Shown: piece after piece, positions 11,011 to 23,346 of the stretch
Position numbering within the stretch: the first letter of the stretch is position 1
How the letters are laid out: each line of letters opens with the position of its first letter
The notes under the pieces: model-generated
Database searches by the model: none
Seen by the model: only the letters and a program-made list of their open reading frames with translations
What the model was told of the DNA's origin: nothing
From: Cyanoderma ruficeps
Lineage: Eukaryota > Chordata > Aves > Passeriformes > Timaliidae
NCBI GenBank assembly: GCA_008694505.1
Contig: VZDJ01007749.1
Coordinates: 724,259-788,258 of the forward strand
Length of the DNA: 64,000 nucleotides
Direction: 5' to 3'
Translations under genes and position numbers: made by a program

Positions 11011-13549
11011 TTCACAGTTACATTTTTCCTCTTCATGTGTAGTTAAGCATCTCAAAAAATCTCCCTCCCAAAATACCTACTCTGTCAGAGATAACCTGTC
11101 TTGGATGTAGAGTGTGTTATGTCATTTTCAGGTGTCCCAAGTTAATTAGAGAGGATAAGACATGGAATAAGAAGCTACCAACATTCTTGAAAAGTCAAAG
11201 ACCAATAGTCAGGGAGAAAAGGATGAAGCTCTTCTGCAAAAGAAATCAAGATGGGAGCAAGGGTGACAACTCTGCATGCAGGGAATGGCTTCTAACAGGA
11301 CGTGTCCTGGCAGTCTAATCCCAGGTTGCACAACATCATAGCAGAGCAGCCTTGAAGTCAGTCTCCAAGTATTTGAGTTTTCTTAAGCTTTTCTGACCTT
11401 ACAAACACTTTCTCCATCAGCAGAAAGTGGCCAAGAACCTTGCAGACACAAATCACAAGACAAGGGGAGTGATGCTCAAGACTCTTGGATGGTTCAAGAT
11501 GACAGATTTTGTATTATTGCCTGGTTTAGGCTTTCTGTGAGAAGTTACAGAACTTGTGATAAAAAATATTAAAAAATACATAATGAAATATTAAGCTGAT
11601 TTTTATTCTACCAAGTACGTTTTTACCCATGGTGCAGCAAAAGGGCAGATTTATATCTGTGCCCCATGGTCTGAAAGCTTATGCAAGGAGCCCCTTGAGG
11701 AAGATATGAGCTCTTGATAGTTGCATGTTTTTCTCAGTAAATGATGATTTGTGAATGGACGTCTATTTTTCAATAGGAAAGTTCAAAAGAGGCACCTCAT
11801 GGAAACATAGAGTGGATCATTTAATTCCAACCCCGAACTCTGCCACAAACTCTTCAGCTTTAAAAATCCCATTTCAAATGGAGATAGTTTCTTTTAATCA
11901 GCATTGCAAAATAAAGCAAGCTTTCCACAAGGCATCATATATTGACTTGCCTCCTTTTTTGACATTGTATTCAGTGTTGAAGTATCAGAGATTCCCCTGG
12001 GATTGAAATTCTGTTTTCTACATAACTATAAGTGGGTCTGTCTCACTTGCTGTACTGGTTTGATTTCTTAATTTTTAATGCAATTACTCTTGATTTATAT
12101 CACTAAATGAGAAGGTGCTTTTTTAAACCAACAAACATGAGCCACCTGGGTTTTCTTAATTGCCAAAATTAGTTGTTCACATATGCCTGCTTTTTATGTG
12201 ATGGAATTATTTAAAGCTCAAGCTTCCTTTCAAGAGGAGAAGGAGGAGAAGTTCCTATTTGCCATGCTGGTGCCAGCTGAAGTGATTTATCAGTGCACTG
12301 CTGTGCAATGTTGCGTAGGTTTTCTAACTCTGCTCAGAAGCCAGGACTTTCCCTGGCATCTTTAAAAATCAGAATATTTTTGCTTTTCTTTTTCCAATTT
12401 CCAGACCGGTGTCAACCCCAGCACAGCACTCTCAGAATATTTGCATAATAGATAATTCTTATTCAACTCTGTCTTGCCTTAACTGCTACTTTATGTTTTA
12501 GGTTTAGGACAGATCCATGCCACAGTAAAGACACGAGTGACAGGAAGAAACCTCTTAAATATTTTCCTTTGCAAGTTTCAGTATGTTCATGTTAATCCAG
12601 CATGTCTGGGAGGGAAGAGTTTCAAATGAGACATTTCTAGAAAACAAATATTTTAATTTTTGCATCTTTCAAGGGGCATTGTGCATACATTTGGAATGGC
12701 TCTGTCTGGAAGATGAGAAGTAAATGTGAATCCTGTGAGGACATTCTGAGTGTTCATCACTATTTTATTCTTACTAAAAAAGGGCCTAATTAAAAAAAAT
12801 ATTTGAGGGTTATTTCACTGACTTCCATTTTTTTTTCATTACACCCTGAATGAATATAAAATTAGATAGGGGTTCTTTATCCTGCTTGCCTTATGTTCCT
12901 GAGAAACACAAGGTAGAAAGAGCTTCCTTCTTGCTAGTCCTTGTCTTTCTGGTCCTTTTTCACTGTCATTAAGAACTTTTTGATGACACATAAATATTGC
13001 AGCCAAATATTTGTAAATTCATAGGTGAAAAAAGGCATATTTTACACAGAAACTTCACAGTGTTCACTTTCTATATGGCTAAATTTAATAAGCAGACTAT
13101 TTGTACATTTACATTGATGCTGTTGAATAGCTGATATTGGTCAAAAGGATGAGCCCAGCTTCTGTTGAGGATGGTGGTAGTAGTAGTGATACATTTATAT
13201 ATATATACACACACATATATATATAGTGATATAGTTATATAGTTATATAGAAAGAGATATACTTTCCCCTCTTCCTTTTGTATATAACTTGTCTGTTGAG
13301 ACTTTCTAGTATTCCCATTGAATAGCATCAATGAATAGCTATTTCTAGACAAATTATGTTAATAAGTCCTCGTTATAGGTGTCAAGACAAGTAGCACTAA
13401 TGGAATTATACTGATGGTTCACTGATAAGAATCAATAACCCAGTCTATAAAGCCTAAAAAATTCACATTCAGGTACTTGCTTAGGATAAATTACCATGGA
13501 ATCCATGTTACAGAACCAGCCTTGCAGGTTTGTAAGGCTCTGCTTTAGT
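11011..13549. other. Mostly unannotated; one weak CR1-like scrap
   Basis: No gene was recognised. At 11798-11850 the order CATGGAAACATAGAG ... AATTCCAACCCC resembles the extreme 3' end of a minus-strand CR1, but the match is too short and degraded to be sure. A mixed TA/CA microsatellite lies at 13174-13250. Confidence 0.5.
13174..13250. repeat. Compound microsatellite (TAG)n(TA)n(CA)n
   Basis: A short TAG run is followed by TA dinucleotides, ACACACACA, more TA, then three GATATAGTTATATAG-like units. Simple-sequence DNA of this kind is likely to be length-polymorphic. No functional role is implied. Confidence 0.9.
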
Positions 13550-14780
13550 TGCTGTGGTGGTTTTATGTTTGTCAAATTTTATTTGTTATTTGGGAGATAG
13601 GATTTTGGGAGAAAAACACGAAATAGGTTTAATTTAAAAGTAAATAGGTAGTTTATTAACACACAGTAAGGAAAAAGAAAAAAAATGAAACTTTAAAATC
13701 TTTTTCTTCTTTCTACAAGTGTTTCTTTTTTCACAAACAACATAGAGACAAAACTTGTGACATTCAGTCAGTTTTATTATTTAAATATAGTTTTTAATTT
13801 ATTTTTTAGGAGAGGAGTCTTTTGGTTTTTAATGGAATTTTTTTACTGATAATTTAGAGAATTTTTTTGTGGGTTGGAACTCTTACAGAAACAGTTCTAT
13901 GTCTTTTCTTCTTATTAGCAGTTTTTAAACCTGCTTATGGGTTGTGGAACTTAGGCATTTGAGGTGTTATTTTTAAAGATAAGCAGCTTCAAGGCAAAGG
14001 ATTTCTCATCTCGAGGAACAGAGATGTCTTCTCACTTTTTTTACTGGAGCAGGAGCTTCTTTTTTTTTTTTTGTTCAGGTATTTTATGGGACTGTACAGT
14101 CTGTTACAAACATTTTTGCTTAAAAATGTACAAATTATCTTTCCAAATGCATATTTTTTTATTATTCAAAGGACCATTTACTAATAGAGTTTATTTTTAT
14201 AGCTTAAATAAGAAAGTCCAGTTGATAGGCAACTCTTTCTTTTTTTTCTAATTAATTCTTTTCTTACTCTCTTTATTTGACTGTTATGTTAAGTCTTCTC
14301 TATGCTCAATTCCTTTGTTTATTTTTACTCTGGGAAGAGCTTTGGAAGTCTCATCTCCAGGCAGGAAAGAGTTAAAACTTGTTTAGACTTGCTGTGGTCA
14401 CCTGCTCTCTGCCGGGCAGTAACTAAGATTTTTGAAAAGCCGCGGGAATGGGGGAAAAACTTATGCAGATTTCGAAGCAGCCGGCTGATGAAAGGTTCTT
14501 TGCCCCCATCCCTTGGTTTTATTTAGGATGGGCCCAGCTTGGAGCAGCTGCAGGTTGCAGGCTCCCCTCCCTCTGCTGGGGAGAGGGCCCAGGCCCACGG
14601 CCAGGCCTCGGGCCAGGTTCCCCCCCACCCCATAGGGGCAGCGGCAGGGTGTTTCCAGCTGCTAAAAACTGATCCGGGCCAGGATGGGGGCACATCATCC
14701 CCTCAACCAGCCCCCTCCAAAGGAGAGAGCTAGGATTGCTTTACTTCTTTCGAAGGCGGAAGGGAGTGGTTCTAGGCTTC
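13550..14780 (-). mobile_element. Probable ERV-derived block with GC-rich patch
   Basis: At the left edge the minus strand ends AACCACCACAGCA, with an AATAAA (complement of 13652-13657) about 100 bases upstream, as in the 3' end of an LTR. At the right, 14395-14740 is sharply GC-rich with several CpG dinucleotides, in contrast to the A/T-rich flanks. The minus strand there carries a CTAAATAAAACC word near 14515-14527 that could be a TATA-like element or a second polyadenylation signal. The plus-strand word TTGCTGTGGT occurs at both 13549 and 14389, so the block might be two elements or one. No right-hand terminus or target duplication was found. A non-retroviral GC-rich regulatory region is the alternative. 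Confidence 0.35.
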
Positions 14781-17700
14781 TTTTCCACTTTTTTTAAGGC
14801 TCTGTGTGTGTGTCCCAGAGGTGTATCTCTGCATGCAATTGGCTATTTTGGTTGTTAGTTCAAAAGAAATCACCAATTGCACTTTACTATTTGTGCTAAA
14901 CCAACACAGTTGCTTAAAGGATACCTTGGTGCAGTTTCTCTCTCATTTGATTTTAGAGTTTGCTTTCTTTTCATTAAGCGAGGGAGAAAGACTTGGATAA
15001 GATGGATGTAGTGTTTTCTTTGTAAGGTTTAAGTCTATTCCTTATACTGCAGAGGAAAACGAAGTATTCAGGGATAAATGCAGAATATGAAATGAGTCAG
15101 CCCTCAGTAGTATCCTCAGTGAAGAGAGGATGTGCCTGTCATGTTTGTATCTTGATAAAAATATTCAATGAATCTGAGGGGAGAAGCATGCAGAATAGTT
15201 TTATTGGTTTGCATATATACGACAAATAGCCCAGTTTTGGAAAGCCACTTAGCATAAGTGGCATTGTAAAATGTTATTTTATTGGCTGTGCTGAGAGTTT
15301 GATACCATTCTGTTTTTCTTTTTTCCAGTTTCTTACTTGTAAAAATACAAATATTTTTAGTGTAGGAGTTACAAGTTTACACACATTTTTTGTACCACTG
15401 CTGAGATTTTTCTAACACTTTCTTAATAACATTTTATGTTGTGTGATAGATGTAACTGGAGTTGCTGCAAAATAGCTATGGAAAGGTCTGGAGAATTTGT
15501 TCTCTGAATAATTCCACTGTTTATCTCAGTTTCTGCTGAAAGAAATGTGTTGTATTTGAAATTTGAAGGGAAAATCAATGCATGTTTTGCATACTATCCC
15601 TCAAAACATTTGTGAATCCTTCTATAGAAGAATAGAAGAATAGCTCCACACTTTGTGCTTCATTTCAATGAAAGATTTTTGCAGAAAAAAATTCCCCTTT
15701 TAATCTGTTTTCATTAGTGTGAATGGGGAATAAAAGAGGGTAGAGATGAGCAATTTCTCCCCTCCTTGTCTCTTGGAATTTTACTACTTAAAATGCTATC
15801 TGGGGAGAGATCAAGATAGAGCTGAGCTCAGAGCTAAATGGTAAGGGGCTGGAACCTGTGGGAACTGAGCACACTAGGAACAGTCAGTGTCTCTCCACAA
15901 GTACCTGTTGTCTCCATGGGGGTGGAGCTGGAGACTTCATCTGGAATCCACCAGATCAACTGTAGTTAGATTTACAACATGAATCTACTGACCTTAATTC
16001 TTGAGTGCAATTACTGGAGCAAAGTCTTTACTATATTTTCTGTACTGAACAGAGGGGATATTGCCTAACAAAAGAAAGAAAAGGAAGTTTGTTATTTATG
16101 AAGTTCCCTCCCTCCAATGTTTCCCTTGACCATGACAATTGCCTCATATATCTGGTTACTTGGTTTACAAGACCTGGCAGCAGAACATCAACATTTCATG
16201 CTTTCCTTCCATGCAGACAGTGAACAAAAAGGTCTTTTATTCTGGGCTCCTGTCCGTGCTACTGCTGTTACTTTGTTTTAATTGTGTGATAGGGAACGAG
16301 TTAAATTGAATCTATAGTTAAAAACTCTTGGGTTGACAACAGATTTATTTAGAATGCATTAAAAAAAACACTAGTGGGGGAGAAAGATAAGCTCGATTTG
16401 ATGGATAGAAAACCCTAAATGGCCTTGAGATTTTCAGTGTTTCTGTCAGTGAGGGCTTGCTGTGGAAGACTGCTTAGCTCTTGTCAATGAGCTTTTTCTT
16501 GAAGTCTGAATGAAACTGTTTTTTTTTCCCCCACATTGAATCCCTCATACTAATGGTGGCTTTCTGTCCCACCTGCACCACCCACATTTTTGCCCTGTTG
16601 ACCCCCAGTTGTTGTTCCCACAGTCCATGTCTCCATTCTGTTTCAATATTTTAATATTTTAATTTTAATATTAACTATCTCGATTATTTTTTAATATTTT
16701 TATCTTAATTTCAAAAATATTTTAATTCTTCTTTTAACCCTCTCTTACACTTGACAAAATGAAGCACCTCAGCTGCACTGATCTGTTTTGGAACTTGTTT
16801 GAACATCTGAATTTTCCATGCATCTTTGAGATGTTGGTACATGTATGGTCTACTCAATTACTTTGAAAGTAATGGATTGAAACCATCCAAAGGCGTGTCC
16901 TGAAACTGTAGAGTCTCCAGATAGAATAAAGCTGGATTTAAACATCTCTGTGGAACACAAGAATCTTCCATAGTAAAAAGTACTGAATTATAAGTGGTAA
17001 ATACAATTAGTGAATTGTAAGGTAGGTTTGTTTTTTTTTTAAAACCAACCCCCCCCGACTTAATCAAGTCTGGGAAAACCACATTATTTGGGTAAATGTG
17101 TTTACAATGAGGCTTTTGCAGCATGAAGCTCTTGGGGAACTTGCCAGAAACTGAAGAAAAGCATGAAAACACCTCCAGATACAATAGGAATTTGTAGAAT
17201 ATCATTAGCAACTTCTATTTTGAAATGAAGATAATATATAAGTAAGTATATTCAGTAATACTATCTGTGTCATAAATATAAAAGCTAATTTTTTTATACC
17301 AGTAGAAACAAAATCTGGAAGCATCACTGGGTATTTGTGTGTGATTTGGAAGAAAAGAATCTCCTAAGCATTGCATGCACATTCTCAATTTTTATACATT
17401 CAACTCTACTAAAATAAGGGTAATATTGCAAGTGGGCCAAATTACTCAAGTAATTTCTGATAGCTGAATCACCACAAGTAATACTTTAACATGAGAGTAG
17501 GTTAAAATAGTGTCTGAAGAACCCTGGCCTGATTTTGTAAATTTATTGATCTTTTTTCAGTAATCTGCAAACAAAAGGCCATATTGACTTTCTTTAGTCT
17601 CTGCTCTTGTGGCAACCTCTAGCCTGATCCTCTCCCATGTCTTTTGAAGCAAAGTATTCCTATTATTCCTTTAACCACAACCTCATTGTTATTTGTTGTC

Positions 17701-20336
17701 TGTAGTGTGCTTGTGTGAATGCTTCCTGCATACTAACTTTCCACTGAATTTTGAGTAATTTCTTATACTTCCCCTGGCAATAGTCTGATAATTTTTCTTG
17801 GTACAGAGAAAAAGATCCTATTTGGGGCAAGGAGGTTGAGCATTGGCAGGGAATGGTTGTGAAGTAGCTGGGTAAGTGCATTGTGGTTTTGTGTGTTTGA
17901 CAAATAGTGGGAGATAATTCAAAAATCTCAATTTAAAATGAGCCCCAGAGCTCAAGACACCAGTTTAACTTTTATTCCTATGTCTGACATGAGTCCTGAT
18001 TCTTTGAATAAGTCTGAACTACTTAAGAAGTACAATGGTAGAAGTCAAACTTCTGGTTAAACTATCAAATTAGATTAAATGGGGTTAAATTCCCCTTGCA
18101 GGTTATTTTACACTTCATAAATGTCCATGCTATATTTGGAATTAGAGCTAACCAGAGTGGGTATTTTCCTGCCAGGAGAAAAGTAAAGAAAATATTTTTT
18201 TGAAACCTTTCCTTCAATCATAGTAAAGCAAAATAATTCCAAGTGCACCTGAATGGTGGGGATACATGATACTGACAGGCAGGTCTTAATGGGAAAGTAG
18301 AATGAGATACAGTAAAGAGCAACAAAGAAATAATTTTTTATGAATTTTCTGGACTGTCTATTTTGGTATGATGCTTTCACAACAGAGAAATGAATGTTGT
18401 TCAAGAAGCATCCATTGAGTGTTTTGTTCTCTCACTGAAAGCCTCACATCCTGTGCTCTAATCTGACTGAAATGTTGACTACTTCCTTCTTAGAGAAGCT
18501 TCTGCTGGATTAAAGAGAAATATAGGAAGTCGGGATGTTATTTCAAGAGGGAGGACCTGCTACAACTCTGGGAGATATGGGGACTATGGGCACTGAGGTA
18601 GGTTTTCCTGCAGTGTAGTAGTGCAGAGGCTCTCAGATGGGCATCATGAGCTGTCCTGGCGGACTTCAATATTTTCCAGCTCTTTGACTGCAGAAGGCTT
18701 AGTTTCCCTTCCAACAGTACCTTTAAACTGACTTTTTTTCCCCCTGAATTGCACAGTATTTTATAATTAATGGATAAAAATAGGTGAACAGCTATAACAA
18801 AGCCCACACAGGATCTTTTTAAATGCCCTTTTTTAGGATTATTGACTTCTGCAGGGCTGGAATTGATGGAAAATACAATCTTAATTTCCTCAGTGCACAA
18901 ACCTATAACAATCTATAACAACCTCTAGGGAGAGAAAATCAAAGTTCATGGGTTCAGCAGCTGTTGGAAGACTCATCAGCTCCAGAGCTGAGCATGCATG
19001 TTGTCGAAACAGTTTGCTACTAAACAAAAGTACACTTTTTGAAATATTTTTGTTTGGCTTATTTCTGCAGCAACTGCACTGGCTAATCGTTATTAAACTA
19101 CAGGAAGGAAGGGAAATTAATATCAGACAGTAAAGAGCACCTGCAGGAGTACAAGGATGTATCCCTAGTGGATTGCTTTATGAACAATGCAAAAAATACA
19201 GCAAAGTGGCCATGCAGTAGTAACTGGTGGTTCCTTTTTGCATTTCACTAGGAAAAGGAATGCCTGAGGCTAGGGGAATTAAGATCCATATCCAAGGAAA
19301 GGACAATACAGAAAATTAGAGGGACTGCCTTGAAATAGTTTTATACGTAATTCTTTTTTTTACATATGTTTAACTTCTTTCGAAGAATCGAATTGAAATT
19401 AGCAGATTGAAGTAAACATGATTATATTGAAAAGGGAAATGTGGAACTGTAAAATATTTTCCAGTACAACTTTTGATTTAACTGTGAAACTTTCAGACAC
19501 ATGAAGCTATTGACATCATGAACATAATATTTATGAAATGATAAAGTATTTATATTGGATGCTGCTCTTATTAACAGCCAGTACTTGTGGAAGGGTTTCA
19601 AACCTGTTTCTTGGAGATGAGGTTTGGGAGCATGTTATTCTGCATCTTTTACTTTGTTGGTGTTGCACTGAAGGCCAACTGTAAGTGCTGCTTTGCCTAG
19701 ACTGGAGGAGACAAATGGCAAATCTTATTACCATCTAAAAATACCTAATTTGGAAATTCTTTTGTGGTGATTTTTTTTCCCCCTTATTTTTTTAACCATG
19801 AATGTCAAACACCCCCTGACATGTGAGGGTGGAATAACCTGTTTGGAGAGGCTATGGGATCTCCATTCTTAGATGTATTGAAACAATGCTAAGAGAAGAC
19901 CATGAGCCATACACACTGGCTATAATTCATTGTTAAATAAGAATCATATAAAAACGCCTCAAAAATATTTTTGTGTCGGAAACTAACCTGCTTGTGACAT
20001 TTATCTTCATGCTTAGTGTTTGTTACTTAGGCATAACAGGACAAATGTCAAATGTTTCCAGTAGTCCCACACATTTTCATGGGGTTTTATATCTGGAAAG
20101 GGTTGTTTAGCTGTTATTTTATTGCAGTGTCTGCTTTTATTTTCTCTGTGTGTTTTCACTGAGCCCTTAAGACAAAAAAAGTGGGGTGGATCCTTGGCTG
20201 ATACATTATTTGCAATATGAATGTCTCTAAAGCTCAATGCTAATTTATTTGAAAGGTCTGTTTGTGACTCGTTTTGTGCTAGACTGTCCTACAGTGCTTC
20301 AAAGATTATATAATGATGTCATCTGAATACAGATGA
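14781..20336. other. Non-coding, no gene recognised
   Basis: About 5.5 kb of A+T-leaning sequence with frequent stops. It includes an AT-rich low-complexity tract at 16643-16730 built of TTAATATTT-like words. The minus-strand open frames at 16858-17211 and 18538-18900 have no recognisable domain and are probably chance. Confidence 0.6.
16643..16730. repeat. AT-rich low-complexity tract
   Basis: Repeated TTTTAATATT and AATTTTAATATT words with almost no G or C. Likely low-complexity expansion; nothing further can be said. Confidence 0.8.
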
Positions 20337-20360
20337 TACAGTATCATGCATGATACTGTA
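20337..20360. repeat. Perfect 24-bp palindrome
   Basis: The half-site TACAGTATCATG is followed at once by its exact reverse complement, with no spacer. An adjacent smaller hairpin, CATCTG-AATA-CAGATG, lies at 20320-20335. The pair could extrude as a cruciform or act as a dimeric binding site, but neither is shown by sequence alone. Confidence 0.95.
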
Positions 20361-20927
20361 ATTTCTTAACTAATATCTTTAAAAAAAATTAGTTCTGTAT
20401 TAGAACTTGCATTCTTCCAGTATCAAGTTGCAAGGTGGTTATATTAAGCACAGCCAAAACAAATCTTCTATAATTCTGAAATTGTGTCCAAATGATGTTT
20501 TATTCAGCTTCATAACACCTTCAGCTAATTTTTAAATGTAATCTTTCAATGATTCTGTCATGTAGTTGTCTAACAAGTTGCTCATGCCATAATGAAGATT
20601 ATTCTTAGACAGTGAAAAACAAAACCATCTTCATGGGATTTATATCTTCTTTATTTGGAGATTCATTTTTCTTAGGGAAGAACGTATGTGAGGGTTGATT
20701 CTTTGGGAAGCTGATTCTGGAGTAGTATTTTGGAAAAATAGCAGAGGGGTATATGAGAGAGAGTTATGGATAATGGGATACTGTGGGATTGAAGGCAAGG
20801 AATGTTCCAGTGTATTCCTGAAGTTGTTAGCAGAGGGAGAGGAGAGATTTTAGCAGCACTGGAAAGATGAAAGTGAGAGCATTAATGGACTTGTGGATTC
20901 AATGCAGAAGGGGAAGGGAAAACCAAA

Positions 20928-21628
20928 AATCATGGAATGGTTTGGTTTGAATGGGATCATTAAAGACCATCTATTCCAAATCTCCTGCAATGAGCAGGGG
21001 TACCTTCAATTAGATCACGTTGCTCAGAGTCCCACCCAACCTCACCTCAAATGGAAACAGGGGGCTTCTACAGCCTCTCTGGGCAATCTGTTCCAGTGTT
21101 GGACCACCCGGTTCATGAAATATTTCTTCTTTATATCTATTGTGAATCTACCCCCTTTTGTTTAAAAACCCTTGTCCTGTAACTGTAGGCCCTATTAAAA
21201 TGTCTGTCACTGTCTTGTAAGACCTCTGTAAGTACTGAAAGGTCTCAATAAGGTGTCCATAAAGCCTTCTCGTCTCCAGGCTGAACAGCCCGAGCTCTCT
21301 CAGCCTTTCTTTCTAGGAGAGGTGTTCCATCCCCCTGATCATTTCTGTGTGCTTCCTCTGGTCCTGCTCAAGCAGGTCCTGTCTTTCCTGTGCTGAGGAC
21401 CCCAGAACTGAACACAGTAGGGTTTCACCAGACCAAAGAAGAGAGGCAGAACTACCTCCTTCACCCTGCCAGCCATGCTTCCTTTTGTGCAGTCCAGGAT
21501 ACACTTGTTTTTCTGGGCTGTGGATGCACACTGATGGATCGCGTCTAGCTTTTCATTCACCAGTCCCGTTAAGTCCATCTCAGTAGGTCTGCTTTCAGCC
21601 CCTTCATCTTCTCAGCCTGGATGGGTAA
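20928..21628 (-). mobile_element. CR1 LINE, ORF2 C-terminus plus 3' UTR
   Basis: This is the longest CR1 copy in the window, about 700 bp, on the minus strand. Its plus-strand left end (ATCATGGAATGGTTTGGTTT...) is the complement of the CR1 3' end. The middle is the complement of the GCAACTGTTCCAG/CTGGAGACGAG region. The right part encodes, on the minus strand, a CR1 ORF2 C-terminal stretch. It is truncated at 21628, inside ORF2. The overall preservation is better than that of the other copies, so it may be one of the younger CR1 insertions here. Confidence 0.95.
21313..21580 (-). pseudogene. CR1 ORF2 C-terminal remnant
   Basis: On the minus strand one frame (21339-21578) reads NEKLD, QCASTAQKNK, ILDCTKGSMAG and then CVQFWGPQHRKD, which is the characteristic order at the C-terminal end of CR1 ORF2 after the reverse-transcriptase domain. 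A second frame (21313-21531) then continues with DLLEQDQRKHTEMIRGMEHLS, so a frameshift lies between them around the QHRKD segment. The endonuclease and the catalytic part of the reverse transcriptase are absent. The fragment is non-functional and its ORF is a fossil of LINE origin, not a host gene. Confidence 0.9.
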
Positions 21629-23251
21629 AAGGAGTTGTCTTGAAAGTAAGCAATAAGAAAAATCTGAAGTTTTTTTCTGTGGAGTTAATTCACTTGTGAC
21701 CTAAACTGCTATCAAAACTCAGATGTCTACAGAAACGTGGAACACACGAAGCAGCGTGCAACTTGTAAACACCAAATATTCTCCCTATGCCTGTCTGCAT
21801 TTCTAGTACACTTCTGCCTGCTGGTTTTATTTCCACTTGATAGGAATACCAAATGAAGCATTACTGTAGTTGCTCCTCTGTGAAATTCTCTGTGTTCATT
21901 TGTGGTGCTGCATTAAACTGTACAGGCATTAATGACCAATATGATATGAACAGGGAATGATATAATTAACAGAGGCTTAAAGAGACAGAAATCATTAGTG
22001 AAGCCAGGAGATAGAAGGTACAAACTTTGGGAACAAATTACCACCATTCATATCTTTTGAGCCACCACCACAGGTGACAGAGCCACCAGCCTCTTTTTCT
22101 CACTTTTTTCACAGAAACTGGCCCTGCAGGTTTGGAACTGCTCTGGATGGAATCAGTTTCCTGCATTTGCTGCCAGAAGTTCTCTGTACACTGTCATCTT
22201 CCTGTTTTTCTCTTCCAGAGGGAAGGTTGAGCTGAGAGGTGCTTTCTCTGCCATGTAGTTTCCTTGGTTCCCAGGAAGTCCATGGCATTCAGCACCTTTG
22301 GGTCAGATGCTTATTACTGGTATCTTGGTTGTTGCTGTTTTATGTTTTATTTTCACTTATGTCTTCTTACATTCATCTCTCCTTACGGGTGAAAGGGAAG
22401 GGGCTAAAAATACAAGGGGAGGTAACTCATTTTGGAGTGTCCGCCCTGTAAATTGTCTTAAACGAAGACAAAATGTAACTCCAAATTCCCACAAAGACAC
22501 ATTGCAAGACTTTAATTTCTATCTCAGAATGCATTTTGGCTTGTTTGTGTTGCCCAGTCATATAAATACACATCAAACTCAGACCATGATGAAACTCACC
22601 AGGCAGGCTCCAGAGATGTGAGATAGTCAAGGCTGATGTAAATAATAAGGTAATAAGGATCTTTAGGCAGGGCTAGGAGCCAGCCCTGGAGCAGGAAGAC
22701 TCATGGGGCCAGAGCAGCTGTGAGACTTTAGAAAAAGCTGCTTCAGGGACCAGACTGTTTAGTAAATTTCAGCTGGTGAACCAAGGAGGATGTGGTTCAT
22801 CCTGTGCTGGCTGCTGAAGAGAATCAGTTTTGAAAATGTGAGGTAGATGTCCAGTTGCCCATGTAGTATACCTATCATCACATTGTAGGCTGCTATTTCA
22901 GCTCTGCTTCTGTTGCCTGCACTATCCTTTAATGTGATCAGAGCCAAACACACCTGGAAAGGAAGCAAAGGAGACTCACAACAGTGGCTTGTGGTAACCA
23001 CAGAATGAAGAGAGTAGAAAGGGATTGGGTTGAGGCCAGCACTCTCTAAGGTACAGGGCACCCTTACATCCCTGGGCAGGAGAGGTTTGAAATCCAGAGG
23101 TCAACTTGAACAGCTCAAATGTGGGACAGGCTAGTTTCTGACCTGGGCATGGCAACAGACTCGTGTGGAAGCAGATGTGCCTAGAATACCTAGATCTAGA
23201 GCTCTAGAAAGCGGGGCTGTCTGGAAGATGAAAACTTCATTTTGCTTTTTG
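21629..23251. other. Non-coding, nothing recognised
   Basis: About 1.6 kb between two CR1 copies. Short open frames overlap on both strands around 22240-22630 without recognisable content. No repeat family was identified. Confidence 0.6.
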
Positions 23252-23346
23252 AATCATAGAATCACTTAGGTTGGAAAAGTCTTCTAAGATAATTGAATCC
23301 AACCATTAACCCAGCCGTGACCACTAAGACATGTGCCTAAATGCTT
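23252..23346 (-). mobile_element. CR1 LINE 3' tail
   Basis: The plus strand reads AATCATAGAATCACTTAGG, then TTGGAAAAGTCTTCTAAGAT, then AATCCAACCATTAACCCAGC: the complement of a CR1 3' end of the type that carries the ATTCTATGATTC terminal repeat. Only the last 95 or so bases are present, so the copy is severely 5'-truncated. There is no coding content. Confidence 0.93.

Noticed and set aside
11798..11850. Possible minus-strand CR1 3' end
   Set aside because: Only scattered words match. It is too short and diverged to list as a mobile element.
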